A DNA stretch of 27,060 nucleotides from an uncultured Eubacteriales bacterium (GTDB lineage Bacteria; Bacillota_I; Bacilli_A; RF39; UBA660), in assembly GCA_905211265.1 (NCBI GenBank), contig CAJMAC010000015.1, forward strand, positions 1-27,060, in the 5' to 3' direction. Positions 9,005-16,742 of this stretch are shown in pieces. The notes under the pieces were generated by a model. That model was not told the DNA's origin and ran no database searches. It saw only the letters and a program-made list of their open reading frames with translations. Both the position numbers and the translations under genes were made by a program. Positions within the stretch are counted from its first letter, which is position 1, and every line of letters begins with the position of its first letter.

Positions 9005-9022
9005 GTGCTAGGTAATTTTGAG

Positions 9023-9028
9023 TATAAT
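9023..9028 (+). promoter_or_regulatory. Possible -10 of the pgk promoter
   Basis: A perfect TATAAT lies 85 nt before the pgk ATG, but the -35 region (TTCAAG at 9000-9005) is poor and coincides with the -35 of the divergent rnj promoter. The two promoters may compete. A second candidate, TTTACT-17-TATACT (ending at 9092), would leave almost no leader. Confidence 0.35.
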
Positions 9029-9112
9029 TATGTTAAATTTTATGTAAAATATTTGATAGATAATTTACTTGTTTTATGTTTTTTGATATACTTTTAATGG
9101 AGGGTAGATAAT

Positions 9113-10288
9113 ATGAAAACGATTAAAGATTATGATTTAAATGGTAAAAGAGTAATTATTAGATGTGATTTTAATGTACCAATGAAAGATAATATTATAA
9201 CTGATGATACTAGAATATTAGCTAGTTTAAAAACTATTAATTATGCAATAGACAATAATGCTAAAATAATTTTATTATCTCATTTAGGTAAAGTTAAGTG
9301 TGAAGAAGATAAAAAGAATAATAGTTTATATAGTGTTTATTTGAAATTAAAAGAATTACTTAAAACTAATGTTTATTTTTGCGAGGAAACACATGGTGAT
9401 AAATTAACTAATATGGTTAATAATTTAAAAGTTAGAGAAGTATTACTTGTTCAAAATACTAGATATGAAGATATTGATTCTAAGAAAGAAAGCTCTTGTG
9501 ATTTAAAATTATCTAAATATTGGGCTAGTTTAGGAGATATATTTATTAATGATGCTTATGGTACATTACATAGAAATCATGCTTCAAATGTTGGAATAGG
9601 TAAGATTTTACCTAATGGTATTGGATTTTTAGTTGAAGAAGAAGTTAATAAAATAGATAGTTTTTTAGAAGATACTTCAAGACCTTTTATTGTTATAATG
9701 GGTGGAAAAAAGGTAAGTGATAAAATTAAAGTAATTGATAATTTAATTAAAAAATGTGATAAGTTATTAATTGGTGGCGCAATGAGTTTTACTTTTTTAC
9801 ATGTATTAGGATATAATGTTAATATGGAGTATGTTGATAATGATTCAATTTCTTATGTTAAGGGATTATTAGATAAATATAAAGATAAAATAGTATTACC
9901 TGTCGATTTTATGGTTAGTTCTTCATTAGAAGATGTTAATTCTGTTAATAAGAGTTTAGATGAATTAGAAGTAAATGATAATGGTTATGATATAGGAAAT
10001 GAAAGTATTAAGTTATTTAAAGATAATTTAAATGGATGTGCAAGAGTTTTAATTAATGGACCAGTTGGAGTATTTGAAAATAAATTATATGAAAAAGGTA
10101 CTAAGGAAATCTATCAATATTTAAAAGATAATAATATTAAAGTATTAATTGGAGGAGGAGATTCTGCTGCTTCAGTTAATAAGTTAGGATTTGCTAATAC
10201 TTTTTATCATGTATCTACTGGAGGAGGAGCAACTTTAGAATACTTGGAAGGTAATGGATTACCTGGACTTGATGTAATAAATAAATAA
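9113..10288 (+). CDS. pgk: Phosphoglycerate kinase
   Basis: A 391-residue phosphoglycerate kinase: 1,3-bisphosphoglycerate + ADP to 3-phosphoglycerate + ATP, in cytosolic glycolysis. Conserved blocks in order are 'RVIIRCDFNVP', 'TDDTRI', 'LLSHLG', 'NTRYED', 'FINDAYGTLHRNHAS', 'MGGKKVSDKI', 'IGGAMSFTF', 'NGPVGVFE', 'GGGDSAAS' and the C-terminal 'TGGGATLEYLEGNGLPGLD'. The basic-patch Arg residues are kept except in the 'HLGRP' loop, which reads 'HLGKV' (Lys60), so the substitution is conservative. The gene stands alone, away from gap, tpi and eno. GGAGGG at 9100-9104 supports the start. Confidence 0.95.
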   Translation: MKTIKDYDLNGKRVIIRCDFNVPMKDNIITDDTRILASLKTINYAIDNNAKIILLSHLGKVKCEEDKKNNSLYSVYLKLKELLKTNVYFCEETHGDKLTNMVNNLKVREVLLVQNTRYEDIDSKKESSCDLKLSKYWASLGDIFINDAYGTLHRNHASNVGIGKILPNGIGFLVEEEVNKIDSFLEDTSRPFIVIMGGKKVSDKIKVIDNLIKKCDKLLIGGAMSFTFLHVLGYNVNMEYVDNDSISYVKGLLDKYKDKIVLPVDFMVSSSLEDVNSVNKSLDELEVNDNGYDIGNESIKLFKDNLNGCARVLINGPVGVFENKLYEKGTKEIYQYLKDNNIKVLIGGGDSAASVNKLGFANTFYHVSTGGGATLEYLEGNGLPGLDVINK

Positions 10289-10291
10289 TAA

Positions 10292-10319
10292 AAAGAAAGT
10301 ATCAATTGGTACTTTCTTT
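10292..10319. terminator. Bidirectional terminator between pgk and the LCP gene
   Basis: A 10-bp perfect stem, AAAGAAAGTA (10292-10301) and TACTTTCTTT (10310-10319), extended by one G-U and one C-G pair around an AATT loop. The LCP stop codon lies in the loop side. Confidence 0.8.
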
Positions 10320-12464
10320 ATTCTTATCATCTTTTGCTTCTTCTTTATTATCTTCTTTTGGTGTAGTTGTAGGGGACGTGGTAGGTTTTGCTTCATCTTG
10401 TTTAGTTTTATTTTTAGTTATTTCTAATATTATATTATTATTTTGTAATTCATAAATACTTATATTAGATATATTTTGTTTTAGTATAATATTATTATCT
10501 AATTTATCATTTATATTTTCAATTATTTTTATTGTTATATATCCAAAATTTTTATACCATTCATTAAAATATTTAATATCTTTATTTGTAAAATCTGGTA
10601 TTATACAATTATTATTATTTTGATATTCTTTTTTAGTACATAACTTATAATCAAATTTAGATTCTTTATCTACTTTAGCAATTTCAAAAGTTATTGTTTT
10701 ATCTCTAATTAAACTCATATCATAATTACCTGGAATGCTTTGACTTATTATTTGATTATTTGTATAAGTTTTATCTTTTATTTCAGTATATGTAAATTTA
10801 CAAGTATAATTAATTTCATCACAATATCTAACTGCATCTTGATAATTCTTTCCTGTTAAATCTTTAAGTAAGTTTAATGTTGTTCCACCATATATGCCTT
10901 TTCCTATTGTTATTTCTTCGTATTTATTATTTATATCAAATGATAATGTTTTAATTACCTTTTTATTTTGTAATCCAAGATTTTCTTTCATAACTTCGCT
11001 TACTTTATTTATACTATTTTGATGTGCTATTATCATTGATAAATTTAATCCACTTATATTTATATATGTTCCATATACTTCCAAAGATAATTTTTGAATA
11101 TTAAATGTATTATCTATATTACCATTTCCTGATGAAGTTATAATATTTTTAAATATATTATAGAAAGATAGTATAGTATTTTTATCCATATTTGTTTCAA
11201 CATTATTTGATATTGTATCTAATAGTGAATAAACAATTGTAGGATCTTTTATTTTACTTATTTCATTTAATATACTTTTTAATACTAATTGTTGATTTAA
11301 TCCTCTGGTTATATCATTTCTTAGGTTAGTATTATAATATCCTTTTTCATTATATTTAGCAGGACATTCAGGCCATGTATGTCTATTTCTTGTTAATGCT
11401 AATGCTTGTTCACCATTTAAATGTTGTGGTCCTTCTTCGACATAAATCATATTACTGCCAAATTCTCTTTTGCTATTTTGCTCACAAAAAGGATATACTA
11501 CATCAACATCTATTCCTTTAAGATTATCTACTAAATCTACAATTCCTGTGAAGTTTATTTTAGCATAATAATCAATATTAATATTAACTAAGGAAGATAC
11601 TGTATCTACAACACATTTATCTGAATACCATCCTGATGAATTTATTTTATGTTTTCCACCGGTACATGCAATTGTTGTATATGTATCTCTTGGTATACTT
11701 AACATTGTTGCATTTAATGTATCAGGATTGAATGTTATTAATAATAATGTATCTGCATTATATGATGATTCTAGTGTATCTACACCCATTAAAAGAATAG
11801 AGAATGGTTTATTTACATCTTTGCTTACTGTTTCTATTTTTTCTTTCTTTTTATCTTCGTGTACTTTTTTTAATTTAGTATTTATATCTTTAAATTCATT
11901 ATGTTCTAAAAACATTGTAGGATAACTTTCTGGTAGGAAAGCATATTTTATTTTACCATTATATAAGTCTTTTACTATATCTAAATATTCTTCATATTCA
12001 ATTAATTTATATTTAATATTATTTTTAGTTAATATTTCTTTTGCAAAATTATAACCATTAATTATATTTTTATTTTGAGTTATTACTCCAATATTATCAT
12101 CTATTTCATTTATATTATTTACTTTATTATCACTTAATGTTACTAATGTTAATGTATATTCTTCATAAGATTTAGTTACTTTGTTAAGTGAAGTATATAT
12201 TTTATCAAAGTTATAGTTTATAAACATATTTGTTATAATAAAAGGTATTGATAACATTATAGGAATAATATTTTTCTTTTTCTTAATATTTATAAATAAT
12301 AGCAAAGTATTAACTATTAATAAAATAAGTATAATAATTATTCTTAATATATTTTCTATATTATTTAGTTTAATTATATTGATTATTAATAATATATTAG
12401 ATAAAGTATACATTATTAATAATATTTTTGCTAGTATTTGTTTTAACTTTTTATTCTTTTTCAT
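10302..12464 (-). CDS. LCP-family protein with PASTA-like C-terminal region
   Basis: A 720-residue membrane-anchored protein. Hydrophobic segments at about 8-32, 38-60 and 66-82 anchor it. Residues about 100-195 look like a shortened periplasmic-binding-protein lobe ('NIGVITQN', 'AKEILTKNN', 'IKYAFLPES'). The LytR-CpsA-Psr domain follows (about 219-430), with 'LLMGVD', 'NADTLLLITFNP', 'SIPRDTY' (Arg259), 'HLNGEQALALTRNR' and 'NDITRGLNQQLVL'. LCP enzymes transfer polymers such as teichoic acids from undecaprenyl pyrophosphate to peptidoglycan. The domain carries extra Cys residues (267, 284, 327, 367) that may pair outside the cell. Residues about 505-690 look like two degenerate PASTA repeats ('NQIISQSIPGNYDMS'), then a Thr/Lys-rich tail. 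It ends in TGA. GAGGTAG supports the start. Confidence 0.85.
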   Translation of the reverse strand: MKKNKKLKQILAKILLIMYTLSNILLIINIIKLNNIENILRIIIILILLIVNTLLLFINIKKKKNIIPIMLSIPFIITNMFINYNFDKIYTSLNKVTKSYEEYTLTLVTLSDNKVNNINEIDDNIGVITQNKNIINGYNFAKEILTKNNIKYKLIEYEEYLDIVKDLYNGKIKYAFLPESYPTMFLEHNEFKDINTKLKKVHEDKKKEKIETVSKDVNKPFSILLMGVDTLESSYNADTLLLITFNPDTLNATMLSIPRDTYTTIACTGGKHKINSSGWYSDKCVVDTVSSLVNINIDYYAKINFTGIVDLVDNLKGIDVDVVYPFCEQNSKREFGSNMIYVEEGPQHLNGEQALALTRNRHTWPECPAKYNEKGYYNTNLRNDITRGLNQQLVLKSILNEISKIKDPTIVYSLLDTISNNVETNMDKNTILSFYNIFKNIITSSGNGNIDNTFNIQKLSLEVYGTYINISGLNLSMIIAHQNSINKVSEVMKENLGLQNKKVIKTLSFDINNKYEEITIGKGIYGGTTLNLLKDLTGKNYQDAVRYCDEINYTCKFTYTEIKDKTYTNNQIISQSIPGNYDMSLIRDKTITFEIAKVDKESKFDYKLCTKKEYQNNNNCIIPDFTNKDIKYFNEWYKNFGYITIKIIENINDKLDNNIILKQNISNISIYELQNNNIILEITKNKTKQDEAKPTTSPTTTPKEDNKEEAKDDKNKESTN

Positions 12465-12481
12465 TTTTCTACCTCATAAAT

Positions 12482-12490
12482 ATTATATCA
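12482..12490 (-). promoter_or_regulatory. Extended -10 promoter of the LCP gene
   Basis: The minus strand reads TGATATAAT (12490-12482), an extended -10 of the TGnTATAAT type. No good -35 is seen. The expected transcript starts close to the GAGGTAG ribosome binding site. Confidence 0.5.
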
Positions 12491-12515
12491 TGAAATTAAA
12501 AATTTATTAAATTTA

Positions 12516-12544
12516 TTTACTTTAAATTATATTTAGTGTAAAAT
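12516..12544 (+). promoter_or_regulatory. glyA promoter
   Basis: TTTACT (12516-12521), a 17-nt spacer and TAAAAT (12539-12544), 21 nt before the ATG. Confidence 0.55.
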
Positions 12545-12565
12545 ATTAATGAAAAGAGGGATATT

Positions 12566-13789
12566 ATGGATAAAATTATATATGATGCATTATGTATGGA
12601 AAAAGAAAGACAAGAAAATAATATTGAACTTATAGCTTCAGAAAATTATGTAAGCAAGGATATATTAGAATTAGATGGTAGTATTCTTACTAATAAGTAT
12701 GCTGAAGGATATCCAAATAAAAGATATTATGGTGGATGTAAATATGTTGATATAATTGAAAGTACTGCGATAAATTATGCATGTAAATTATTTAAATGTA
12801 AATATGCCAATGTTCAACCTCATTCTGGTAGTAGTGCTAATATGGCTGTGTATAGAGCATTACTTAATCATGGAGATAAGGTAATGGGAATGAACTTAAA
12901 AGATGGTGGTCATTTAACACATGGTAGTAAGAAGAGTTTTAGTGGTATAGATTATGAAATAGTTAGTTATGAATTAAATCCTGAGACAGGGTTAATTGAT
13001 TATGATGAAGTAATGAAGTTAGCAATAAAAGAAAAACCTAAGATGATTATAACAGGTGCTAGTTCTTATTCAAGAGAAATTGATTTTAAGAAATTTAGAG
13101 AAATTGCAGATAAGGTTGGAGCATATTTAATGGTTGATATGGCTCATATTGCAGGACTTGTGGCAACTGGTTATCATATTTCTCCGATAGAATATGCTGA
13201 TGTTGTTACTACTACTACTCATAAAACTTTAAGAGGTCCAAGGGGAGGACTTATTTTAACTAATAATGAAGATATTATTAAAAAAATTAATAGTGTAGTA
13301 TTTCCAGGTATTCAAGGCGGTCCACTTATGCATATTATTGCTGCTAAAGGACAATGTTTTTATGAGGCTTTGCAACCTAGTTTTAAAGAATATCAATTAC
13401 AAGTATTAAAAAATATTAAGTCTTTATGCAAAAGTTTACAAGAAGAAGGCTTTAAAATTATTAGTGATGGTACAGATAATCATTTAATAGTAGTGGATGT
13501 TAAAATTAGTGCTAATATTACTGGTAAAATGGCTGAAGAAGTATTAGATAAAATAAATATTACTGTTAATAAAAATGTTATACCTAATGATACTGAAAAA
13601 GTTAGTGAAACTAGTGGTATTAGATTAGGAAGTCCAGCGATGACTACAAGAGGATTAAAGGAAGAAGAATTTTATTCAATTGGTAAAATTATTGCTAGTA
13701 GTTTAAAAAATATTGATAATGAAGAAATATTAAAAGAAAATAAAGCTAAGGTATTAGATATAACAAGTAAGTTTCCTATTTATAAATAG
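12566..13789 (+). CDS. glyA: Serine hydroxymethyltransferase
   Basis: A 407-residue PLP enzyme that interconverts serine + THF with glycine + 5,10-methylene-THF. The pyridoxal-phosphate Lys is Lys220 in 'VVTTTTHKTLRGPRGG'. Other landmarks are 'ELIASENYVS', 'YAEGYPNKRYYGG', 'NVQPHSGSSANMAVY', 'VDMAHIAGLVA', 'FPGIQGGPLMH' and 'SGIRLGSPAMTTRG'. It is slightly short of the usual 410-420 residues, with no visible gap in the catalytic core. The methylene-THF it makes is the one-carbon donor for ThyA, encoded 1.6 kb downstream. AGAGGG lies 6 nt before the ATG. Confidence 0.96.
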   Translation: MDKIIYDALCMEKERQENNIELIASENYVSKDILELDGSILTNKYAEGYPNKRYYGGCKYVDIIESTAINYACKLFKCKYANVQPHSGSSANMAVYRALLNHGDKVMGMNLKDGGHLTHGSKKSFSGIDYEIVSYELNPETGLIDYDEVMKLAIKEKPKMIITGASSYSREIDFKKFREIADKVGAYLMVDMAHIAGLVATGYHISPIEYADVVTTTTHKTLRGPRGGLILTNNEDIIKKINSVVFPGIQGGPLMHIIAAKGQCFYEALQPSFKEYQLQVLKNIKSLCKSLQEEGFKIISDGTDNHLIVVDVKISANITGKMAEEVLDKINITVNKNVIPNDTEKVSETSGIRLGSPAMTTRGLKEEEFYSIGKIIASSLKNIDNEEILKENKAKVLDITSKFPIYK

Positions 13790-13805
13790 TATAAAATAAA
13801 ATAAT

Positions 13806-13842
13806 AATCATACTTTTTAATATGAAGAGTATGATTTTATTT
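13806..13842 (+). promoter_or_regulatory. Hairpin after glyA enclosing the next start codon
   Basis: A 9-bp perfect inverted repeat, AATCATACT (13806-13814) and AGTATGATT (13828-13836), with a 13-nt loop, is followed by TTATTTATT. It looks like a weak glyA terminator, but the ATG at 13822 lies in the loop and the alternative ATG at 13831 lies in the 3' arm. It may therefore also gate translation of the downstream gene. Confidence 0.5.
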
Positions 13843-14622
13843 ATTAAAGGTATTATAATTGGTATTGGTAAAATAGTACCTGGAGTATCTGGGGCAGTTT
13901 TAGCAGTTATTCTTAAAGTATATGATAAAGGAATTAATGCAATTGTTAATTTTAAAAATGATATAAAAAATAATATTAAATTTTTAATTTGTATTGGATT
14001 GGGTATAGGTATAGGTATTATTTTATTTAGTAAGATAATTGTATTTATGTTAGATAATTATTATGTGTATACTATGCTTTTATTTATTGGATTAATCATT
14101 GGAGGTATACCTAGTATTACTAAAGAAATTACTAGAAAGAATTATAAGTATGTATTTATTACTTTAATATTTACTACTATTATTTCATTAATTGGTATTA
14201 ATAATAATTATGTAATAAAAAATAATTTTATGGATTATGTTATATTTTTTATTGGTGGAATAATGGATGCTATTGGTACTGTTGTACCAGGATTATCTTC
14301 GACTGCTTTATTACTTATTATCGGAATATATAATAATATAATTGTATCTATTTCAAATTTATCTAGTTTTAATATTAATTATGGTGTTCTTATTCCTTTT
14401 GGTATTGGATTAGTTATAGGTATTATTTTTGTTTCTATTATTATTTCTAAGTTATTAAGTAAATATAAGGAAAAAACAAACTCTATTATATTAGGGTTTG
14501 TAATATCTAGTGTTATATTATTATTAATTAGATTATTTAATAATTATATTTCTTTACTTGATTTATTTATTGGTATTATATTTATGATTATAGGTATTAT
14601 TCTTTCTTGTTTCTTAGGTTAA
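13822..14622 (+). CDS. DUF368 membrane protein (PopT-like undecaprenyl-phosphate translocase)
   Basis: A 266-residue polytopic membrane protein with about eight hydrophobic segments. It shows the DUF368 internal duplication: 'KIVPGVSGAVLAV' near residue 20 and 'TVVPGLSSTALLL' near residue 156, each a Pro-Gly-x-Ser re-entrant-type motif inside a Gly-rich helix. DUF368 proteins (PopT) have been shown to return undecaprenyl phosphate, the lipid carrier for wall synthesis, to the inner leaflet; assignment to that role here is by family. No SD precedes the ATG at 13822, which lies in the loop of a hairpin; the ATG at 13831 is an alternative start. The 3' end overlaps the convergent gene by 26 nt. 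It may be cotranscribed with glyA. Confidence 0.8.
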   Translation: MKSMILFIKGIIIGIGKIVPGVSGAVLAVILKVYDKGINAIVNFKNDIKNNIKFLICIGLGIGIGIILFSKIIVFMLDNYYVYTMLLFIGLIIGGIPSITKEITRKNYKYVFITLIFTTIISLIGINNNYVIKNNFMDYVIFFIGGIMDAIGTVVPGLSSTALLLIIGIYNNIIVSISNLSSFNINYGVLIPFGIGLVIGIIFVSIIISKLLSKYKEKTNSIILGFVISSVILLLIRLFNNYISLLDLFIGIIFMIIGIILSCFLG

Positions 14623-15250
14623 ATTTAACTTTAGGGAATGCTTTTAAAATTCTAGTGGGTAAGTATTTTTTATGTAAAATATCAGTCACTAGTTTTTTTA
14701 TTTCTATTGTAGCATCACTTTTTACTTGTGATATTTTATCTTTAAGATTTAATATTACTTTTGTAGATATCACTAAATCTATTAAAAATATTACTAAGCA
14801 TATTACTGATATTATATTTAGGGTATTTTTATTTATTTTATCAATTAATGATAATAATGGTGGATTTACGATATATATTAAAACTAAAGCAAGTACTCCA
14901 AATAAGAAAGTATTTAATAAACAAGTTCTTCCATTTAAGTTAAATTTTTGATTACTATAATCCCACCATCTAGCTTTAAATAATTTTTCCATATAATAAC
15001 TTGTCATATATTCAATAAAACTACATATAAACATAGCTAGTATAAATACTGTTAGTGGATTTGATTTATATTGTGTTAAATATAATGTCATTATTGTAGC
15101 ACATACTCCGTATATTGGAATATATGGTCCGATTAAAAATCCACGATTAACTAATTTTTTATCTATTATAAATACATAAATTACTTCGACAATCCAACCA
15201 ATTACAGCATATATAAAAAATAGAAAGAAATAATATAATATGTTATTCAT
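14597..15250 (-). CDS. PF06541-type membrane protein (putative ABC permease, CmpB-like)
   Basis: A 217-residue membrane protein of the family annotated as 'putative ABC-transporter type IV' (PF06541). It has about five hydrophobic segments plus a basic C-terminal helix (about 170-217). Family marks are 'IGWIVEVIY' (about 17-25), 'NRGFLIGPYIPIYG' (35-48), 'FIEYMTSYYMEKLF' (78-91) and 'ARWWDYSNQKFNLNGRTCL' (93-111). The family's transport role is not well established and no ATPase gene lies nearby. An AGAGGTG ribosome binding site supports the start. The last nine codons overlap the DUF368 gene on the other strand, and no separate terminator is seen. Confidence 0.75.
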   Translation of the reverse strand: MNNILYYFFLFFIYAVIGWIVEVIYVFIIDKKLVNRGFLIGPYIPIYGVCATIMTLYLTQYKSNPLTVFILAMFICSFIEYMTSYYMEKLFKARWWDYSNQKFNLNGRTCLLNTFLFGVLALVLIYIVNPPLLSLIDKINKNTLNIISVICLVIFLIDLVISTKVILNLKDKISQVKSDATIEIKKLVTDILHKKYLPTRILKAFPKVKFNLRNKKE

Positions 15251-15266
15251 TTTACACCTCTAGTTA

Positions 15267-15294
15267 ATTATAGCATAGAAAATTATTTATACAA
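15267..15294 (-). promoter_or_regulatory. Promoter of the PF06541 gene
   Basis: On the minus strand TTGTAT (15294-15289), a 16-nt spacer and a perfect TATAAT (15272-15267), just upstream of the AGAGGTG ribosome binding site. Confidence 0.65.
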
Positions 15295-15322
15295 ATAGTT
15301 ATGTAAAAAAAATGTAAAGTTC

Positions 15323-15351
15323 TTGAATTAATATACTAAATATTGTACAAT
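15323..15351 (+). promoter_or_regulatory. Promoter of the thyA-folA-tmk operon
   Basis: TTGAAT (15323-15328), a 17-nt spacer and TACAAT (15346-15351), about 37 nt before the thyA ATG. Confidence 0.65.
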
Positions 15352-15388
15352 TAAATTAAGATAAAAGATAGGAAGTGAATGATATAAT

Positions 15389-16243
15389 ATGACAAAAGGA
15401 GATATGTATACTAAAGAAACTTTTGAAAGAATAATAAATGAAGGATGTTTAGATAAAAATCCTAGACCACATTATGCAGATGGTACACCTGCACATACAT
15501 TAAGTATAAATCATGTATTTCATACTTACGATTTAACTAAGGGAGAGTGTCCTCTTATTACTTTAAGACCAATTGCTATTAAAAGCTCAATTGGTGAAAT
15601 GTTATGGATTTATCAAGATAAGTCTACTGATTTAAATTTACTTAGAGATAAATATAATGTTACATGGTGGGATGAATGGGATATTGGAGATAGAACAATA
15701 GGTTCAGTTTATGGGGAGACTATTAGAGAATATGATTTAGTTAATAAAATATTACTCGAAGGAATTAAGAATGATCCTGATGGAAGAAGACACATTCTTA
15801 GTATGTGGCAATATAGTCAATTTGAAAAGAAACATGGACTTAAGCCTTGTGCATTTGAAACTCATTGGAATGTTAGACATGGTAGAGATGGAATAGATTA
15901 TTTAGACATGAAATTAATTCAAAGAAGTAGTGATTTTGCTAAAGCAGGTTGTATTAATCAAATGCAATATTTAGTATTTATGTTAATGATTGCAAGACAT
16001 CTTGGCTATACTCCAGGTAGATTTACTTGGGATTGTACTAATGTTCAAATATATGATAGACATATGGAACAAGTTAAAGAAATGTTAAATAGAGAACCTA
16101 TTGATTGTAATCCGGAAATTATATTAAATGAAGAAAAAACAAACTTTTATGATTTTACACCAGATGATGTAGAAATTAAAGGTTATCCAAAAAAATTAAT
16201 TAAAGAAAAAAATCCACAATTAATTTTTGAAACTGCTATATAG
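15389..16243 (+). CDS. thyA: Thymidylate synthase
   Basis: A 284-residue ThyA: dUMP + methylene-THF to dTMP + dihydrofolate. The catalytic Cys is Cys154 in 'GLKPCAFETHW'. The phosphate-binding Arg pair is 'GRRH' (133-134) and the dUMP-binding block is 'QRSSDF' (178-183, usually QRSCD). 'NVQIYDRHMEQV' matches the 'HIYxNHxEQ' block near the C terminus. The family's 'LPFN' loop is changed to 'AGCINQMQY', as in a divergent Bacillota subgroup rather than E. coli-type ThyA. AGGAAGTG precedes the ATG; an out-of-frame ATG at 15379 stops at once. It is first in an operon with folA and tmk. Confidence 0.93.
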   Translation: MTKGDMYTKETFERIINEGCLDKNPRPHYADGTPAHTLSINHVFHTYDLTKGECPLITLRPIAIKSSIGEMLWIYQDKSTDLNLLRDKYNVTWWDEWDIGDRTIGSVYGETIREYDLVNKILLEGIKNDPDGRRHILSMWQYSQFEKKHGLKPCAFETHWNVRHGRDGIDYLDMKLIQRSSDFAKAGCINQMQYLVFMLMIARHLGYTPGRFTWDCTNVQIYDRHMEQVKEMLNREPIDCNPEIILNEEKTNFYDFTPDDVEIKGYPKKLIKEKNPQLIFETAI

Positions 16244-16253
16244 GGAGGTATTT

Positions 16254-16742
16254 ATGAGTGTTAAGTTAATAGCTGCAATTGGAGAAAATGGGGAATTAGG
16301 TAAAAATAATGATTTAATATGGCATTTACCTAAAGATAAAAAATTTTTTAAAGAAACTACTATGGGTAAATATGTAGTTATGGGAAGGCGTACTTTTGAA
16401 TCTTTACCTAATAGTTTACCTGGTAGAACTATGATAGTAGTTAGTAGTAAAAAATTAGATAATTATTATGATGTTATTTGCTATAATGATCCATTAGATG
16501 TAATAGATCATTTTGAAAAAGATGAGTTATTTGTTATTGGTGGAGGTCTTATATATGAAGAATTTATGCCATTTGCAAGTGAGATGTATTTAACTGAAGT
16601 ATTGGCTCATGATTATGAAGCAGATACTTATTTTCCCCAAATTAATCCAAGAGAGTGGCATGTTAAGGGAATAGAAAGTGGAGTAGATAATGGAATTGAT
16701 TATGTAAGAAATCATTATGTAAGAAAGAGAGTAATTAGATAA
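16254..16742 (+). CDS. folA: Dihydrofolate reductase
   Basis: A 162-residue NADPH-dependent dihydrofolate reductase that recycles the dihydrofolate made by ThyA. Landmarks are 'LIAAIGENGELGKNNDLIWHLPKDKKFFK' (its first part is the Met20-type loop, and Asp in 'PKDKKFF' is the catalytic acid), 'VVMGRRTFESLP', 'LPGRTMIVVSS', 'FVIGGGLIYEEF' and 'YLTEV'. The ATG at 16254 was chosen for the GGGAGGT at 16243-16249; the frame is open a further 9 codons into thyA, but that extension has no ribosome binding site. The ribosome binding site overlaps the thyA stop and the stop overlaps the tmk start, so all three are coupled. Confidence 0.95.
   Translation: MSVKLIAAIGENGELGKNNDLIWHLPKDKKFFKETTMGKYVVMGRRTFESLPNSLPGRTMIVVSSKKLDNYYDVICYNDPLDVIDHFEKDELFVIGGGLIYEEFMPFASEMYLTEVLAHDYEADTYFPQINPREWHVKGIESGVDNGIDYVRNHYVRKRVIR

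Noticed and set aside
9063..9092. TTTACT-17-TATACT as the pgk promoter
   Set aside because: It would start transcription at the ribosome binding site itself; possible but not better than the TATAAT at 9023.
14607..14951. Plus-strand frame opposite the PF06541 gene
   Set aside because: Antisense shadow of a membrane protein; hydrophobic only because of mirrored codons.
16227..16253. Upstream start for folA inside thyA
   Set aside because: No SD there; ATG 16254 has GGGAGGT and gives the usual DHFR N terminus.
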